Positions 25,556-33,422 of a stretch of 47,120 bases of DNA are shown one piece after another. Every line of letters starts with the position of its first letter. Position 1 is the first letter of the stretch. Under the pieces are notes generated by a model. That model did no database searches. It saw only the letters and a list, made by a program, of their open reading frames with translations, and was not told the DNA's origin. The position numbers and the translations under genes are program-made. Source of the DNA: Lachnospiraceae bacterium (GTDB lineage Bacteria; Bacillota; Clostridia; Lachnospirales; Lachnospiraceae); contig JAEEJA010000098.1 of assembly GCA_016281605.1 (NCBI GenBank), positions 1-47,120 on the forward strand, read 5' to 3'.

Positions 25556-27186
25556 TGCTCTTCTTCCTCAAATATACTCATAATATCCTTGGCAAGCATA
25601 TTTTCAAGTTCTTTATCAACTACGTAGTCGTCATCCTCTACTGTATCATATACTGTTTCTGCCGCCAAATCTTTCCCTGTTTCCTCAGCATCAATTTTTT
25701 CAATAAGCTCTTCTATCTCTTCAAGCTCAGTTTTAGGTTTTACACCACCCGGATAAGCAGTCTTTGTATCCTCCGGAAAGCTCTCCGGATCTGCCTCATA
25801 TCCCTTAGTACTTAAATCAGGATCTCCCTCTCCAAGTATTACTCTTCTAAAGAATCCTCTCTTAACAGGCTTTTCACTGAGTTTTTTCTCAACTTCCTTG
25901 AAGATTTCCGGACGATCATCTTTTTCTTCCTTCTTTTGTGCTTTTTTACTGTCAATCTCTTTAAGTATCTCTTCTATATCGTCATCGTCTTCCGAGTTAT
26001 CTTCTTTATCTTCTTCATCTTCATGGTCATCTTCTGATTCCTCTTCTTCGTCATCCTCAGAATCCTTATCCTCGGACAATTCATTTTCCTCCACAGACTC
26101 ATCCGGTGCATCTTTGTCTTTATCATCTTCATGGTCATCTTCTGATTCCTCTTCTTCGTCATCCTCAGAATCCTTATCCTCGGACAATTCATTTTCCTCC
26201 ACAGACTCATCCGGCGCATCTTTGTCTTTATCATCTTCATCGTCAGAAGCATCGAGATCTATGGTCTTTCCGAGTCCATTCTCTAAGTCTTTTTCAAGCT
26301 TTGCTACATCAAATCCCTTCTCAGCAGCTACCTCACTTAGCGAAATATCATTCCTTATTTCTTCCATTCCATTTAAAAAAATAGGCCCTGTCTCGTCCGA
26401 AAAAACTCCCTGAGTTCCCTTAGGCTCGCCCTCAATTATCTTTGGTTCTGCCTGGGTAAGTTCCATAACCCTTGATAAGTCATTTAATAAATTCTGGGTT
26501 GTACCAAGATCCTTCTCATAGACCTCCTGATACTGAGAATCCTTCTTTTCGCTATTTTCCTGCGTTTCTTGATTCTCATCGATCATTTCATCATCATTTT
26601 TAATAACAATTTTTTCACCAAATTCCCTGGTGATATCAAGGTCGTCTACTGTAGGATTGTGATCTTTATCAGCTTCTGTTTTATCATCATTTGAGGATGC
26701 AGGAATATATAAAATATCTTCCTCTACAACCTTCTCTATCTCTTCGTAATCTTTTTCCTCTGAAAGAGTTTCAACAGCGTCATAATTAGGGATATCTATC
26801 TCTTTGAAAAGACTGTGATTTACATAATAGTCTTCATCTACATAGATAAGTTCGCCATTCTCATCAAATACCGGAAGACCTCTATCATCAAACAATATAC
26901 GAGTATGGTCGTCATCAGGATTATATGTATTTGCCATCTGAGACTTTCTGTAATCTAATAGGTCATCTTCAACGTCATTATCATCGCTTTTTGGTCCCGC
27001 TCCGTGCTGCTTTGAAACAGAGGCAGAAATCATCTCAAATAGAGCATCTTCATCCTCATTACTTCCGAAAACGCCCTGCTCATCATCTTCTTCTTCAAGA
27101 TTCTTGAATTTTTTTAATTCTTCAATAAGTTTCTTATCTTCTTCCTTTTCATTCTCAGGAGAATAATCATCATCATAAATGTTCAT
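25552..27186 (-). CDS. Highly acidic low-complexity protein coupled to ftsEX
   Basis: I do not recognise this 544-residue protein. It is very rich in Asp and Glu, has no signal peptide or membrane helix, and so is probably cytoplasmic and largely disordered. The middle (about 315-410) holds a 36-residue unit, from APDESVEENELSEDKDSED onward, present twice. The C-terminal part is less extreme: a basic patch KPVKRGFFRRVILGEGDPD (about 438-458), then predicted helices LEEIEELIEKIDAEE and a final KELENMLAKDIMSIFEEEEQ. Short motifs such as FDDRGLPVFDENGELIYVDEDYY occur near residue 100. Its stop overlaps the ftsE start by 4 bases, so the two are made together. It may be a regulator or scaffold of FtsEX; that is inferred only from gene order. 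Confidence 0.8.
   Translation of the reverse strand: MNIYDDDYSPENEKEEDKKLIEELKKFKNLEEEDDEQGVFGSNEDEDALFEMISASVSKQHGAGPKSDDNDVEDDLLDYRKSQMANTYNPDDDHTRILFDDRGLPVFDENGELIYVDEDYYVNHSLFKEIDIPNYDAVETLSEEKDYEEIEKVVEEDILYIPASSNDDKTEADKDHNPTVDDLDITREFGEKIVIKNDDEMIDENQETQENSEKKDSQYQEVYEKDLGTTQNLLNDLSRVMELTQAEPKIIEGEPKGTQGVFSDETGPIFLNGMEEIRNDISLSEVAAEKGFDVAKLEKDLENGLGKTIDLDASDDEDDKDKDAPDESVEENELSEDKDSEDDEEEESEDDHEDDKDKDAPDESVEENELSEDKDSEDDEEEESEDDHEDEEDKEDNSEDDDDIEEILKEIDSKKAQKKEEKDDRPEIFKEVEKKLSEKPVKRGFFRRVILGEGDPDLSTKGYEADPESFPEDTKTAYPGGVKPKTELEEIEELIEKIDAEETGKDLAAETVYDTVEDDDYVVDKELENMLAKDIMSIFEEEEQ
26016..26238 (-). repeat. 108-bp in-frame tandem duplication inside the acidic-protein gene
   Basis: The stretch from about 26016 repeats at 26124 with a period of 108 bp (36 codons) and only one visible mismatch (26107 versus 26215). 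The near-identity at DNA level points to a recent duplication and to likely length variation between strains. Confidence 0.92.
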
Positions 27187-27245
27187 TAATATTAACCCTT
27201 TTCACCTATTACTTTTATTTTCAAAATTTTACGTAACGTACAAGC

Positions 27246-27304
27246 AAAAAAATGGCAAAACGTGAACCGTAATAATACAAAAAATTGCCCCCGGTTCACG
27301 TTTT
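27246..27304 (-). terminator. Intrinsic terminator of the CdaR-like gene
   Basis: AAAACGTGAACCG (27257-27269) and CGGTTCACGTTTT (27292-27304) form a perfect 13-bp stem with a 22-base loop. On the minus strand it is followed by GCCA and then seven Ts. It isolates the regulator gene from the acidic-protein/ftsEX operon, which must have its own promoter between about 27187 and 27245; I could not pick a clear one. Confidence 0.75.
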
Positions 27305-27330
27305 ATATTTTTAAGCACTACATATCAGAG

Positions 27331-28419
27331 TTAGTAGTCCATAGTTTCCATATAATTCATGTATTTTACAACCATGAGTGCAATCTTAAATGTGATTGCA
27401 TCATCAAATACTCTTAGATCCAATCCGGTACTTTTTTGCAACTTATCAAGCCTGTATACAAGCGTATTTCTGTGTATAAACAGTTCCTTTGAAGTTGCAG
27501 AAACATTTAAACTATTATCAAAAAACTTATTAATGGTCTCGACTGTTTCCTCATCAAACTCAGATGGATCCGTATTTAAAAATATTTCATTGATAAACAT
27601 CTTACAAAGAGGCATGGGTAACTGATATATGAGACGACCTATACCAAGACTTGAATAATCTACGATATTTTTCTCTGAGTAGAATATTTTTCCAACATCC
27701 AGAGACATCTTAGCTTCCTTGTATGATCTCGATACATCTTTTATTTCATTTATGATTGTTCCGTATGCTACATGTACCTTTGACATAGCCTCGGAATTAA
27801 GCATATCCAGTATTACCTTTGCAATTTTGCTTATGGATTCATAATCTTCATCAGGAGCAAGCTCCTTGACCAGAATTATATTTTTTTCATCAACCTGAGT
27901 TATAAAATCCTTTGTCTTGTTGGCAAAAAGACCCTTTACAGTCTCTAAAGCTCCCAAATCTTTCTCGTCTTTGGTCTCTATTATGAATACTACTCTTCTG
28001 ACATTGGTCTCTATGTGCAGCTTTTTAGCTCTGTTGTAAATATCTACCAAAAGAAGGTTATCTAAAAGCAGATTCTTGATAAAATTATCTTTATCATACC
28101 TTTCCTTGTAAGCTACTAAAAGACTCTGCAGTTGAAATGTAGCCATCTTGCCAACCATGTAAACTTCTTCGGAATCACCCTTGGCTAAAACTATATACTC
28201 TAATTGAGTCTCGTCGTAAACCTTGAAAAATTGATACCCCTGTATAGCCTGACTGTCCGCCTGGCTTTCAACAAACATTGCAACTGCTTCCTTGTTTTCT
28301 TCAATATTGTTTAGAGTGGCAACTATCTCATTACCCTCTGTATCCATAACGCACAGATCAACTCGTGTTATGTTTTTTAAACCATCAATAGTTGTTTGCA
28401 AAACCTGATTTGAAATCAT
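27331..28419 (-). CDS. CdaR/PucR-type transcriptional regulator
   Basis: This 362-residue protein has an N-terminal sugar-diacid-recognition-like domain (ISNQVLQTTIDGLKNITRV, then VCVMD-type strand LCVMDTEGNEIVA), a middle GGDEF-like/CdaR region and a C-terminal PucR helix-turn-helix. The last is shown by LNVSATSKELFIHRNTLVYRL followed by LDLR and an alpha-helical end. CdaR regulators activate use of glucarate, galactarate or glycerate in other bacteria. No such catabolic genes are nearby, so the ligand is open. The start at 28419 is preferred because AGGGGG lies just upstream. It is divergent from the GGDEF-EAL gene, with about 200 bp and both promoters between them, so it could control that gene. 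Confidence 0.85.
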   Translation of the reverse strand: MISNQVLQTTIDGLKNITRVDLCVMDTEGNEIVATLNNIEENKEAVAMFVESQADSQAIQGYQFFKVYDETQLEYIVLAKGDSEEVYMVGKMATFQLQSLLVAYKERYDKDNFIKNLLLDNLLLVDIYNRAKKLHIETNVRRVVFIIETKDEKDLGALETVKGLFANKTKDFITQVDEKNIILVKELAPDEDYESISKIAKVILDMLNSEAMSKVHVAYGTIINEIKDVSRSYKEAKMSLDVGKIFYSEKNIVDYSSLGIGRLIYQLPMPLCKMFINEIFLNTDPSEFDEETVETINKFFDNSLNVSATSKELFIHRNTLVYRLDKLQKSTGLDLRVFDDAITFKIALMVVKYMNYMETMDY

Positions 28420-28447
28420 GAGACACCCCCTGTTCTTCTCCCCGAAC

Positions 28448-28476
28448 ATTTTAACACTAACACCATAAAATGTAAA
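28448..28476 (-). promoter_or_regulatory. Promoter of the CdaR-like gene
   Basis: On the minus strand TTTACA (28471-28476), a 17-base spacer and TAAAAT (28448-28453) are found, which places the transcription start about 20-25 bases before the start codon at 28419. Confidence 0.7.
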
Positions 28477-28530
28477 GGGTTCTAGTTTGGAAATAACAAC
28501 TACCTGGCAATGACAAGACAACTTCATATG

Positions 28531-28559
28531 TTGATTATTCCTTGACTATCTGATATAAT
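28531..28559 (+). promoter_or_regulatory. Promoter of the GGDEF-EAL gene
   Basis: TTGATT (28531-28536), a 17-base spacer and a perfect TATAAT (28554-28559) form a strong-looking promoter. The leader is about 50 bases and includes the ribosome binding site GGAGGG. Confidence 0.75.
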
Positions 28560-28617
28560 TATTTGAATGAAATACTGCCGTGTCTTACAGATTTTTAGTT
28601 AACCGGAGGGTATATAC

Positions 28618-30882
28618 ATGAAAACTATTTTTTCAATTATATATATCCTGCTTATATTATTGCTTTTATTATGTGCTTTATCTTCTAAGAAATCAAATAA
28701 GAAGATTAGTAAGCAGGTCCGTAGATTTAATTTGAGTCTGGTTATCCCTATATTAGGTAACCTTATTATATTGTGCTCTAAAAACGAAATAACTGCATTA
28801 ATAGGCAATTTCATATACTTTTTAGGTATGAACGTTGTAATGATAGCACTTATACTTTTTACTGTTGAGTATTGTAAGGATGCAAGAAGCAAACACAAGG
28901 TACCTAAAATTCTTTTTATTCTTCTTACTATTGATAATGTGCAGCTGCTGCTATCTTTTATATTTCATCATGCCTACGAGGTTAAGCCTGCACTTTCAGG
29001 AAAGGTGCATTACTATGAACTGATTCCAAAATTTGGTCTGTATTATCATAGATTTGTAGATTACATGATTTTCTTCATGGTTTTACTTATTTTTATTATT
29101 ATGATTATACGTATGCCTAGTGTTTATAAGGAGAAATATGTTGTAATTCTGGTTGCCATACTAATTAGTGGTATATGGCAAAGCTTTGATGTATTTACCG
29201 GAATTTATATTGATAGCTCCATGATGGGTTTTACACTCCTGGGTTTACTTGTTTATTATTTTTCTCTAATCTATCAACCCGTTGCTTTGCTTAATAAAAC
29301 CCTTAAAAATATAGTGTCTCAGATGCAGGATTCGCTTTTTTTCTTTGATCCGCGCGGATACTGCATATGGTTAAATGAACAGGGTAGTAAGCTCTTAGGT
29401 GTTAGCCAGGAAAGTGCTTCAGAGGCTTCCGCTTCTCTTTACTTTATGTTTAAAAACTATCGTATAATACCCGAGAATGAGAATGTTGAGCAGATAATAA
29501 AAACAGAGGATAAGACTTTTTACTACACTCTTACAAGGAACTCCATTAAGGATAAAAAAGGTAGGTCTATGGGTACTTACCTTCGTATAATCGATAATAC
29601 AGAAGAAAAGAATCGTATAAAAAGGGACTTATACGATTCAACTCACGACTCACTGACAGGGCTTTATACAAAAGAGTATCTTTTCACAAGAATTAAAGAA
29701 GTTTTTTCAAATAGCCAGGATAAAACCTATTACATAGGTTACATAGATATAAATAATTTTAAACTTGTTAATGAAATATTTGGAACCGATTTTGGTGATT
29801 ATGCTTTACAGAGAGTTGCTGAAGAGCTTATTAGAACAGTCCCGCCACACTGTCTGTACGGACGTTTGATAGGTGATACCTTTGGTCTTTGTTTTCCAAA
29901 TGATGAGCTGGATTTACCTACCTTTGAAAGTAACTTGAAAAACTTTACAGTAAACGACGGTACTGCGGAAAGACGGCTTGTGGTTCACATGGGGCTCTAC
30001 GAAACAAGCTCGAATGAAAACGATATTACTCTTATGTTTGACAGAGCTCACTTTGCACTCACTGAAATAAAAGATAATTATAAGCAGCATGTAGCATTTT
30101 ATGATAAAAACATGCGCGAGAAGGTGCTTCTTAACCAAGAGATGTCCGCAGCCCTTCCCCGTGCAATCGCTAATAACGACCTTCGTCCTTATCTTCAGCC
30201 CATAGCTGATTCAAAAGGTAATATAATAGGAGCTGAGGCTCTGGCAAGGTGGTTCCACCCGGAGAAAGGATTTTTGTCACCCGCTGCATTTATACCACTT
30301 TTTGAAAATAACGGTATGATAGCTGATGTGGACAGACATATATGGAGATCTGCATGTAAGATACTGTCCGATTGGAAGGACACCCACCCTGAGCTTTTCA
30401 TCTCGGTAAATATATCTCCAAAGGACTTTTACTTTATAAATGTTTTCGATGAAATCGATATGATTGTTAAGGAATACGGTATTGAGCCTGCAAAACTCCG
30501 GATTGAAATCACAGAAAGTGTAATGATGACAAATATTGATGAAAAACTAGATGTCTTAAAGAAGTTCCACGAGGCAGGCTATATCGTGGAACTTGATGAT
30601 TTCGGAAGCGGATACTCTTCCTTTAATTTGTTAAAGGATATGCCGGTTGACCTTTTAAAGATTGATATGTCATTCATCAGAAATTCAAGTGATAATTTAA
30701 AAGCAAAGACAATAGTTAAAAATATCATACAGCTTTCAGCTGATTTAGGTATTACCTCTTTAACAGAGGGAGTAGAAACTGAAGCTCAATTTAAGGCACT
30801 TGTGGATATGGGATGTATACTTTTCCAAGGATACTATTTTTCAAAGCCTGTATCTATCGATGAATTTGAAGAGTTTTTATAA
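28618..30882 (+). CDS. Membrane cyclic di-GMP phosphodiesterase: 7TM sensor, PAS, degenerate GGDEF, EAL
   Basis: The 754-residue protein begins with about seven membrane helices (1-225) of the type found before histidine kinases. A PAS-like domain follows (about 235-340, with QMQDSLFFFDPRGYCIWLNEQG), then GGDEF and EAL domains. The GGDEF core (HDSLTGLYTKEYL) has RLIGDTF where an active cyclase has R-GGDEF, so it is probably not a cyclase but may bind GTP. The EAL domain is intact: EALARW, SVNISPKDF, IEITES, ELDDFGSGYSS, LLKIDMSFI, TEGVET and FQGYYFSKP. It should cleave cyclic di-GMP to pGpG in response to an unknown membrane or cytoplasmic signal. GGAGG lies 9 bases before the ATG. Confidence 0.93.
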   Translation: MKTIFSIIYILLILLLLLCALSSKKSNKKISKQVRRFNLSLVIPILGNLIILCSKNEITALIGNFIYFLGMNVVMIALILFTVEYCKDARSKHKVPKILFILLTIDNVQLLLSFIFHHAYEVKPALSGKVHYYELIPKFGLYYHRFVDYMIFFMVLLIFIIMIIRMPSVYKEKYVVILVAILISGIWQSFDVFTGIYIDSSMMGFTLLGLLVYYFSLIYQPVALLNKTLKNIVSQMQDSLFFFDPRGYCIWLNEQGSKLLGVSQESASEASASLYFMFKNYRIIPENENVEQIIKTEDKTFYYTLTRNSIKDKKGRSMGTYLRIIDNTEEKNRIKRDLYDSTHDSLTGLYTKEYLFTRIKEVFSNSQDKTYYIGYIDINNFKLVNEIFGTDFGDYALQRVAEELIRTVPPHCLYGRLIGDTFGLCFPNDELDLPTFESNLKNFTVNDGTAERRLVVHMGLYETSSNENDITLMFDRAHFALTEIKDNYKQHVAFYDKNMREKVLLNQEMSAALPRAIANNDLRPYLQPIADSKGNIIGAEALARWFHPEKGFLSPAAFIPLFENNGMIADVDRHIWRSACKILSDWKDTHPELFISVNISPKDFYFINVFDEIDMIVKEYGIEPAKLRIEITESVMMTNIDEKLDVLKKFHEAGYIVELDDFGSGYSSFNLLKDMPVDLLKIDMSFIRNSSDNLKAKTIVKNIIQLSADLGITSLTEGVETEAQFKALVDMGCILFQGYYFSKPVSIDEFEEFL

Positions 30883-30955
30883 TGTCAAACCTCAAGCAAT
30901 TTGCTAAGATTTAAGCCGTGACTTTAAGACTTTTACAATTTAAGATATGTATATC

Positions 30956-30997
30956 AAAAAAAGATTGAGCGAGAATTATCTCTACTCAATCTTTTTA
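30956..30997. terminator. Bidirectional terminator between convergent genes
   Basis: AAAAAGATTGAG (30959-30970) pairs with CTCAATCTTTTT (30986-30997), 12 bp, and the loop can form an extra GAGA/TCTC stem. A-rich and T-rich flanks on both sides allow it to end both the GGDEF-EAL transcript (plus) and the mtaD transcript (minus). Confidence 0.85.
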
Positions 30998-31023
30998 TTT
31001 GGATTATATTTCACTACCGGTAC

Positions 31024-32352
31024 TTACTTCCCGGATGTTGCCTTGATCATAGCCTGTGCACATTCATTACACTTTGCATATATTTCTTCAGGCTCTACAC
31101 CTACATTAAATGTGCCGTGATCGTAAAGTATGCGGCCATTAACCATGGTCATCACTACATTTTGCTTACTTCCGGAGTAAACTAAATTCTTTGAAATGTT
31201 GTGGATAGGCTGCATATTGGGCTGATTTAAGTCTATCATTATAAGATCTGCGCACTTTCCTACTGCAATGTCGCTTGCACAATCCAATTCCATGGCAAAG
31301 GCACCGTTCTTTATAGCCATTAAAAGTACATCATCTGCATTACAAGCTGAAGCATCCTCTAATATGTACTTCTGTAAACCAGTTACCAAAAACATCTCTC
31401 TAAACATATCAAGACAGTTATTGGAAGCCGGACCATCGGTTCCGATAGCAACCTTTATGCCTCTGTCAAGAAGCTTCTGGGTTTGTGCTATACCACTTGC
31501 AAGCTTTAGGTTAGAGGATGGATTGGTTACTACGTAGACACCTTTTTCTTTATAGATATCTATATCCTCATCCGTAAGATATACGCCGTGATATGCGCCT
31601 CCGCCGAAATCATAAAGACCAAGCTTATTCATGATTCCTGTTGGAGTAAGACCGTAACGCTCTTTACACTCCTCCACTTCTTTTTTGGTTTCGGAATTAT
31701 GTACATAAACCTTTGCTTTGTACTTATGAGCCAGAGCGGATAACTCTTCCATAAGTTCACGCTTTGTCGTATACTCAGCATGAAATCCAATCTTATAGGA
31801 TACAAGGTCACTTTGTTCCGGATTTGTAGCCTTATTGAAACGAAGATAATCATTCTCAACCTGTTCTACAGTTCCTCCAAAATCATTTATACTGTCACAT
31901 AAAACTGTTCTAAATCCCGAATCTATAGATGCCTTTAAATTCGCATCATTCTGCATATACATATCAAAATTAGCTGTTATTCCTGATGTAAGATACTCTA
32001 GTATAGCAAGTCTGGAACCCCAGTAAACATAGTCTGCTGTAAGATTTGCTTCCATGGGAAATATCTTATTATAGAGCCACTGCTGTAAAGGAAGGTCATC
32101 CGCATAGGAACGCATAAGTGTCATGGCTGAGTGGGTGTGAGCATTCTTAAATCCCGGCATGATGAGATTGTTTTGAGCGTCAATTTCCTTGTCCCAAATT
32201 ATGGACTCGTTATCAACAGTAATTCCGGTAGATTTATTTTCATTACCTACGTAAACAATGATACCATCCTTTATACATACTTCGCCCTGAATAATACTAA
32301 TCTTATCGTTTTCTGTTTGAAGTATCCGTGCATTATAAATTCTTGTATTCAT
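31024..32352 (-). CDS. mtaD: 5-methylthioadenosine/S-adenosylhomocysteine deaminase
   Basis: This 442-residue amidohydrolase belongs to the MtaD/SsnA branch. Metal ligands are visible in GFKNAHTHSAMTLMR, in the later FHAEYTTKRE and YVHNSE segments, and in AIGTDGPASNNCLDMF. The substrate loop has PSSNLKLASGI and the N-terminus NARILQTEN. Members deaminate methylthioadenosine or S-adenosylhomocysteine to the inosine forms. It lies 43 bp after a purine nucleoside phosphorylase gene on the same strand, so the two should be co-transcribed and act in sequence. Guanine or chlorohydrolase activity is possible for close relatives, but the neighbour argues for purine nucleoside salvage. Confidence 0.88.
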   Translation of the reverse strand: MNTRIYNARILQTENDKISIIQGEVCIKDGIIVYVGNENKSTGITVDNESIIWDKEIDAQNNLIMPGFKNAHTHSAMTLMRSYADDLPLQQWLYNKIFPMEANLTADYVYWGSRLAILEYLTSGITANFDMYMQNDANLKASIDSGFRTVLCDSINDFGGTVEQVENDYLRFNKATNPEQSDLVSYKIGFHAEYTTKRELMEELSALAHKYKAKVYVHNSETKKEVEECKERYGLTPTGIMNKLGLYDFGGGAYHGVYLTDEDIDIYKEKGVYVVTNPSSNLKLASGIAQTQKLLDRGIKVAIGTDGPASNNCLDMFREMFLVTGLQKYILEDASACNADDVLLMAIKNGAFAMELDCASDIAVGKCADLIMIDLNQPNMQPIHNISKNLVYSGSKQNVVMTMVNGRILYDHGTFNVGVEPEEIYAKCNECAQAMIKATSGK

Positions 32353-32395
32353 ATCTTGATGTATCCCTTCTTTTAAGTTAAGACTCGCTTGCTGA

Positions 32396-33235
32396 TTAAG
32401 TCTGATTTTTTATATCTTGTATAACTTCACTTATAAGCTTGCAAAACTTTTCACTTATAAGCTGTCCGGTTTCCTCTACTTCCTCCTGTGAAAGAGGCTT
32501 CTTACTGATTCCGCTCGCCATGTTGGATATACAGGATATACCAAGTATCCTCATCCCTGCATGATTAGCAGCTATAGCCTCGACAGCAGTGCTCATGCCT
32601 ACCACATCTGCTCCTAAGGTCTTGCACATGCGAATTTCGGCAGGCGTTTCATAATTCGGTCCGGATAACTGGATATATACACCTTCCTTTAATTCTATAT
32701 CTAAGCGCTCTGCTGTAGATTTAAGAATATTTATAAGCACTTCATCATAGATTTTTGACATATCAGGGAATCTTACTCCGAACTCATCTACATTGGGACC
32801 AATAAGTGGTGAAGGTACAAAATTTGAAATCTGATCCCTTATAATCATGAAATCTCCAACAGAAAAATCAGTATTTATTCCTCCGGAAGCATTGGTTATA
32901 ATCAGTGTTTTCGCTCCCATCATACTCATTAGACGTATAGGAAGCACTACATCACTCATGGGATAACCCTCATAATAGTGAACTCTGCCCTTCATACAAA
33001 CAACAGGAACCGCACCTATATAACCAAATATATATCTGCCGACATGACCTGGGGCTGTGGATACGGGGAATCCCTCTATATCGTGATAGTCCAGCTCTGC
33101 AACTATCTTCATCTTTTCTGCAAAGAAGTTGAGTCCCGAACCTAATACAAGGGCAATCTCGGGAGTAAACTTAATCTTCTCTTTATATGTTTCAAAGCAA
33201 CGCTCTAGTTTTTTATAGTTTTCTGTGTTTTTCAA
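32396..33235 (-). CDS. punA: Purine nucleoside phosphorylase (PNP/MTAP family)
   Basis: This trimeric-type PNP cleaves purine nucleosides with phosphate to base and ribose 1-phosphate. Visible family marks are ALVLGSGLNFFAE (phosphate loop), TAPGHVGR, KGRVHYYEGYPM, TNASGGI, LSGPNYETPAEIR and VGMSTAVEAIAANH. I choose a TTG start at 33235, giving 279 residues, because GGAG lies 6 bases before it and the length fits the family. The in-frame ATG at 33286 has no ribosome binding site and would add 17 unusual residues. Together with mtaD it could degrade methylthioinosine or inosine. The DNA before the gene contains a terminator that overlaps a possible promoter. Confidence 0.93.
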   Translation of the reverse strand: MKNTENYKKLERCFETYKEKIKFTPEIALVLGSGLNFFAEKMKIVAELDYHDIEGFPVSTAPGHVGRYIFGYIGAVPVVCMKGRVHYYEGYPMSDVVLPIRLMSMMGAKTLIITNASGGINTDFSVGDFMIIRDQISNFVPSPLIGPNVDEFGVRFPDMSKIYDEVLINILKSTAERLDIELKEGVYIQLSGPNYETPAEIRMCKTLGADVVGMSTAVEAIAANHAGMRILGISCISNMASGISKKPLSQEEVEETGQLISEKFCKLISEVIQDIKNQT

Positions 33236-33298
33236 AATAAACTCCGTTCCAATGTAGTTCCAATGTGGTTCTAATCTACATAACATTTTTCATTATAT

Positions 33299-33372
33299 AA
33301 AAAAACCAACGCATGCAACTTAAGGGAAACCGGTAGAATCAAACCCCGGTTACCCGAAAGCACAGGCGTTGG
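33299..33372 (-). terminator. Long structured terminator after pilT, possibly overlapping the punA promoter
   Basis: On the minus strand CCAACGC (33366-33372) pairs with GCGTTGG (33306-33312), followed by seven Ts (33299-33305). Inside lies a second stem, GGGTAACCGG with CCGGTTTCCC, one T-T mismatch. The 67-base hairpin is unusually long for a simple terminator. TTGCAT and TATAAT (spacer 15) overlap its right end and the T-run, so a punA promoter may start here. Confidence 0.7.
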
Positions 33373-33422
33373 TATAATAATCACATAAGTAGCCCAAAGC
33401 CTTACAAGAAGAGAATATCTTC

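Noticed and set aside
25898..26413. Long serine-rich open frame on the plus strand
   Set aside because: It is the antisense shadow of the Asp/Glu-rich coding strand (GAN/GAR codons read as TCN), with no ribosome binding site.
28542..28559. TTGACT as -35 box for the GGDEF-EAL promoter
   Set aside because: It is only 6 bases from TATAAT; TTGATT at 28531 gives the proper 17-base spacing.
33306..33372. Known riboswitch upstream of punA
   Set aside because: I could not find the conserved cores of purine, preQ1 or c-di-GMP aptamers; the simplest reading is a long terminator hairpin, kept as an open question in the findings.
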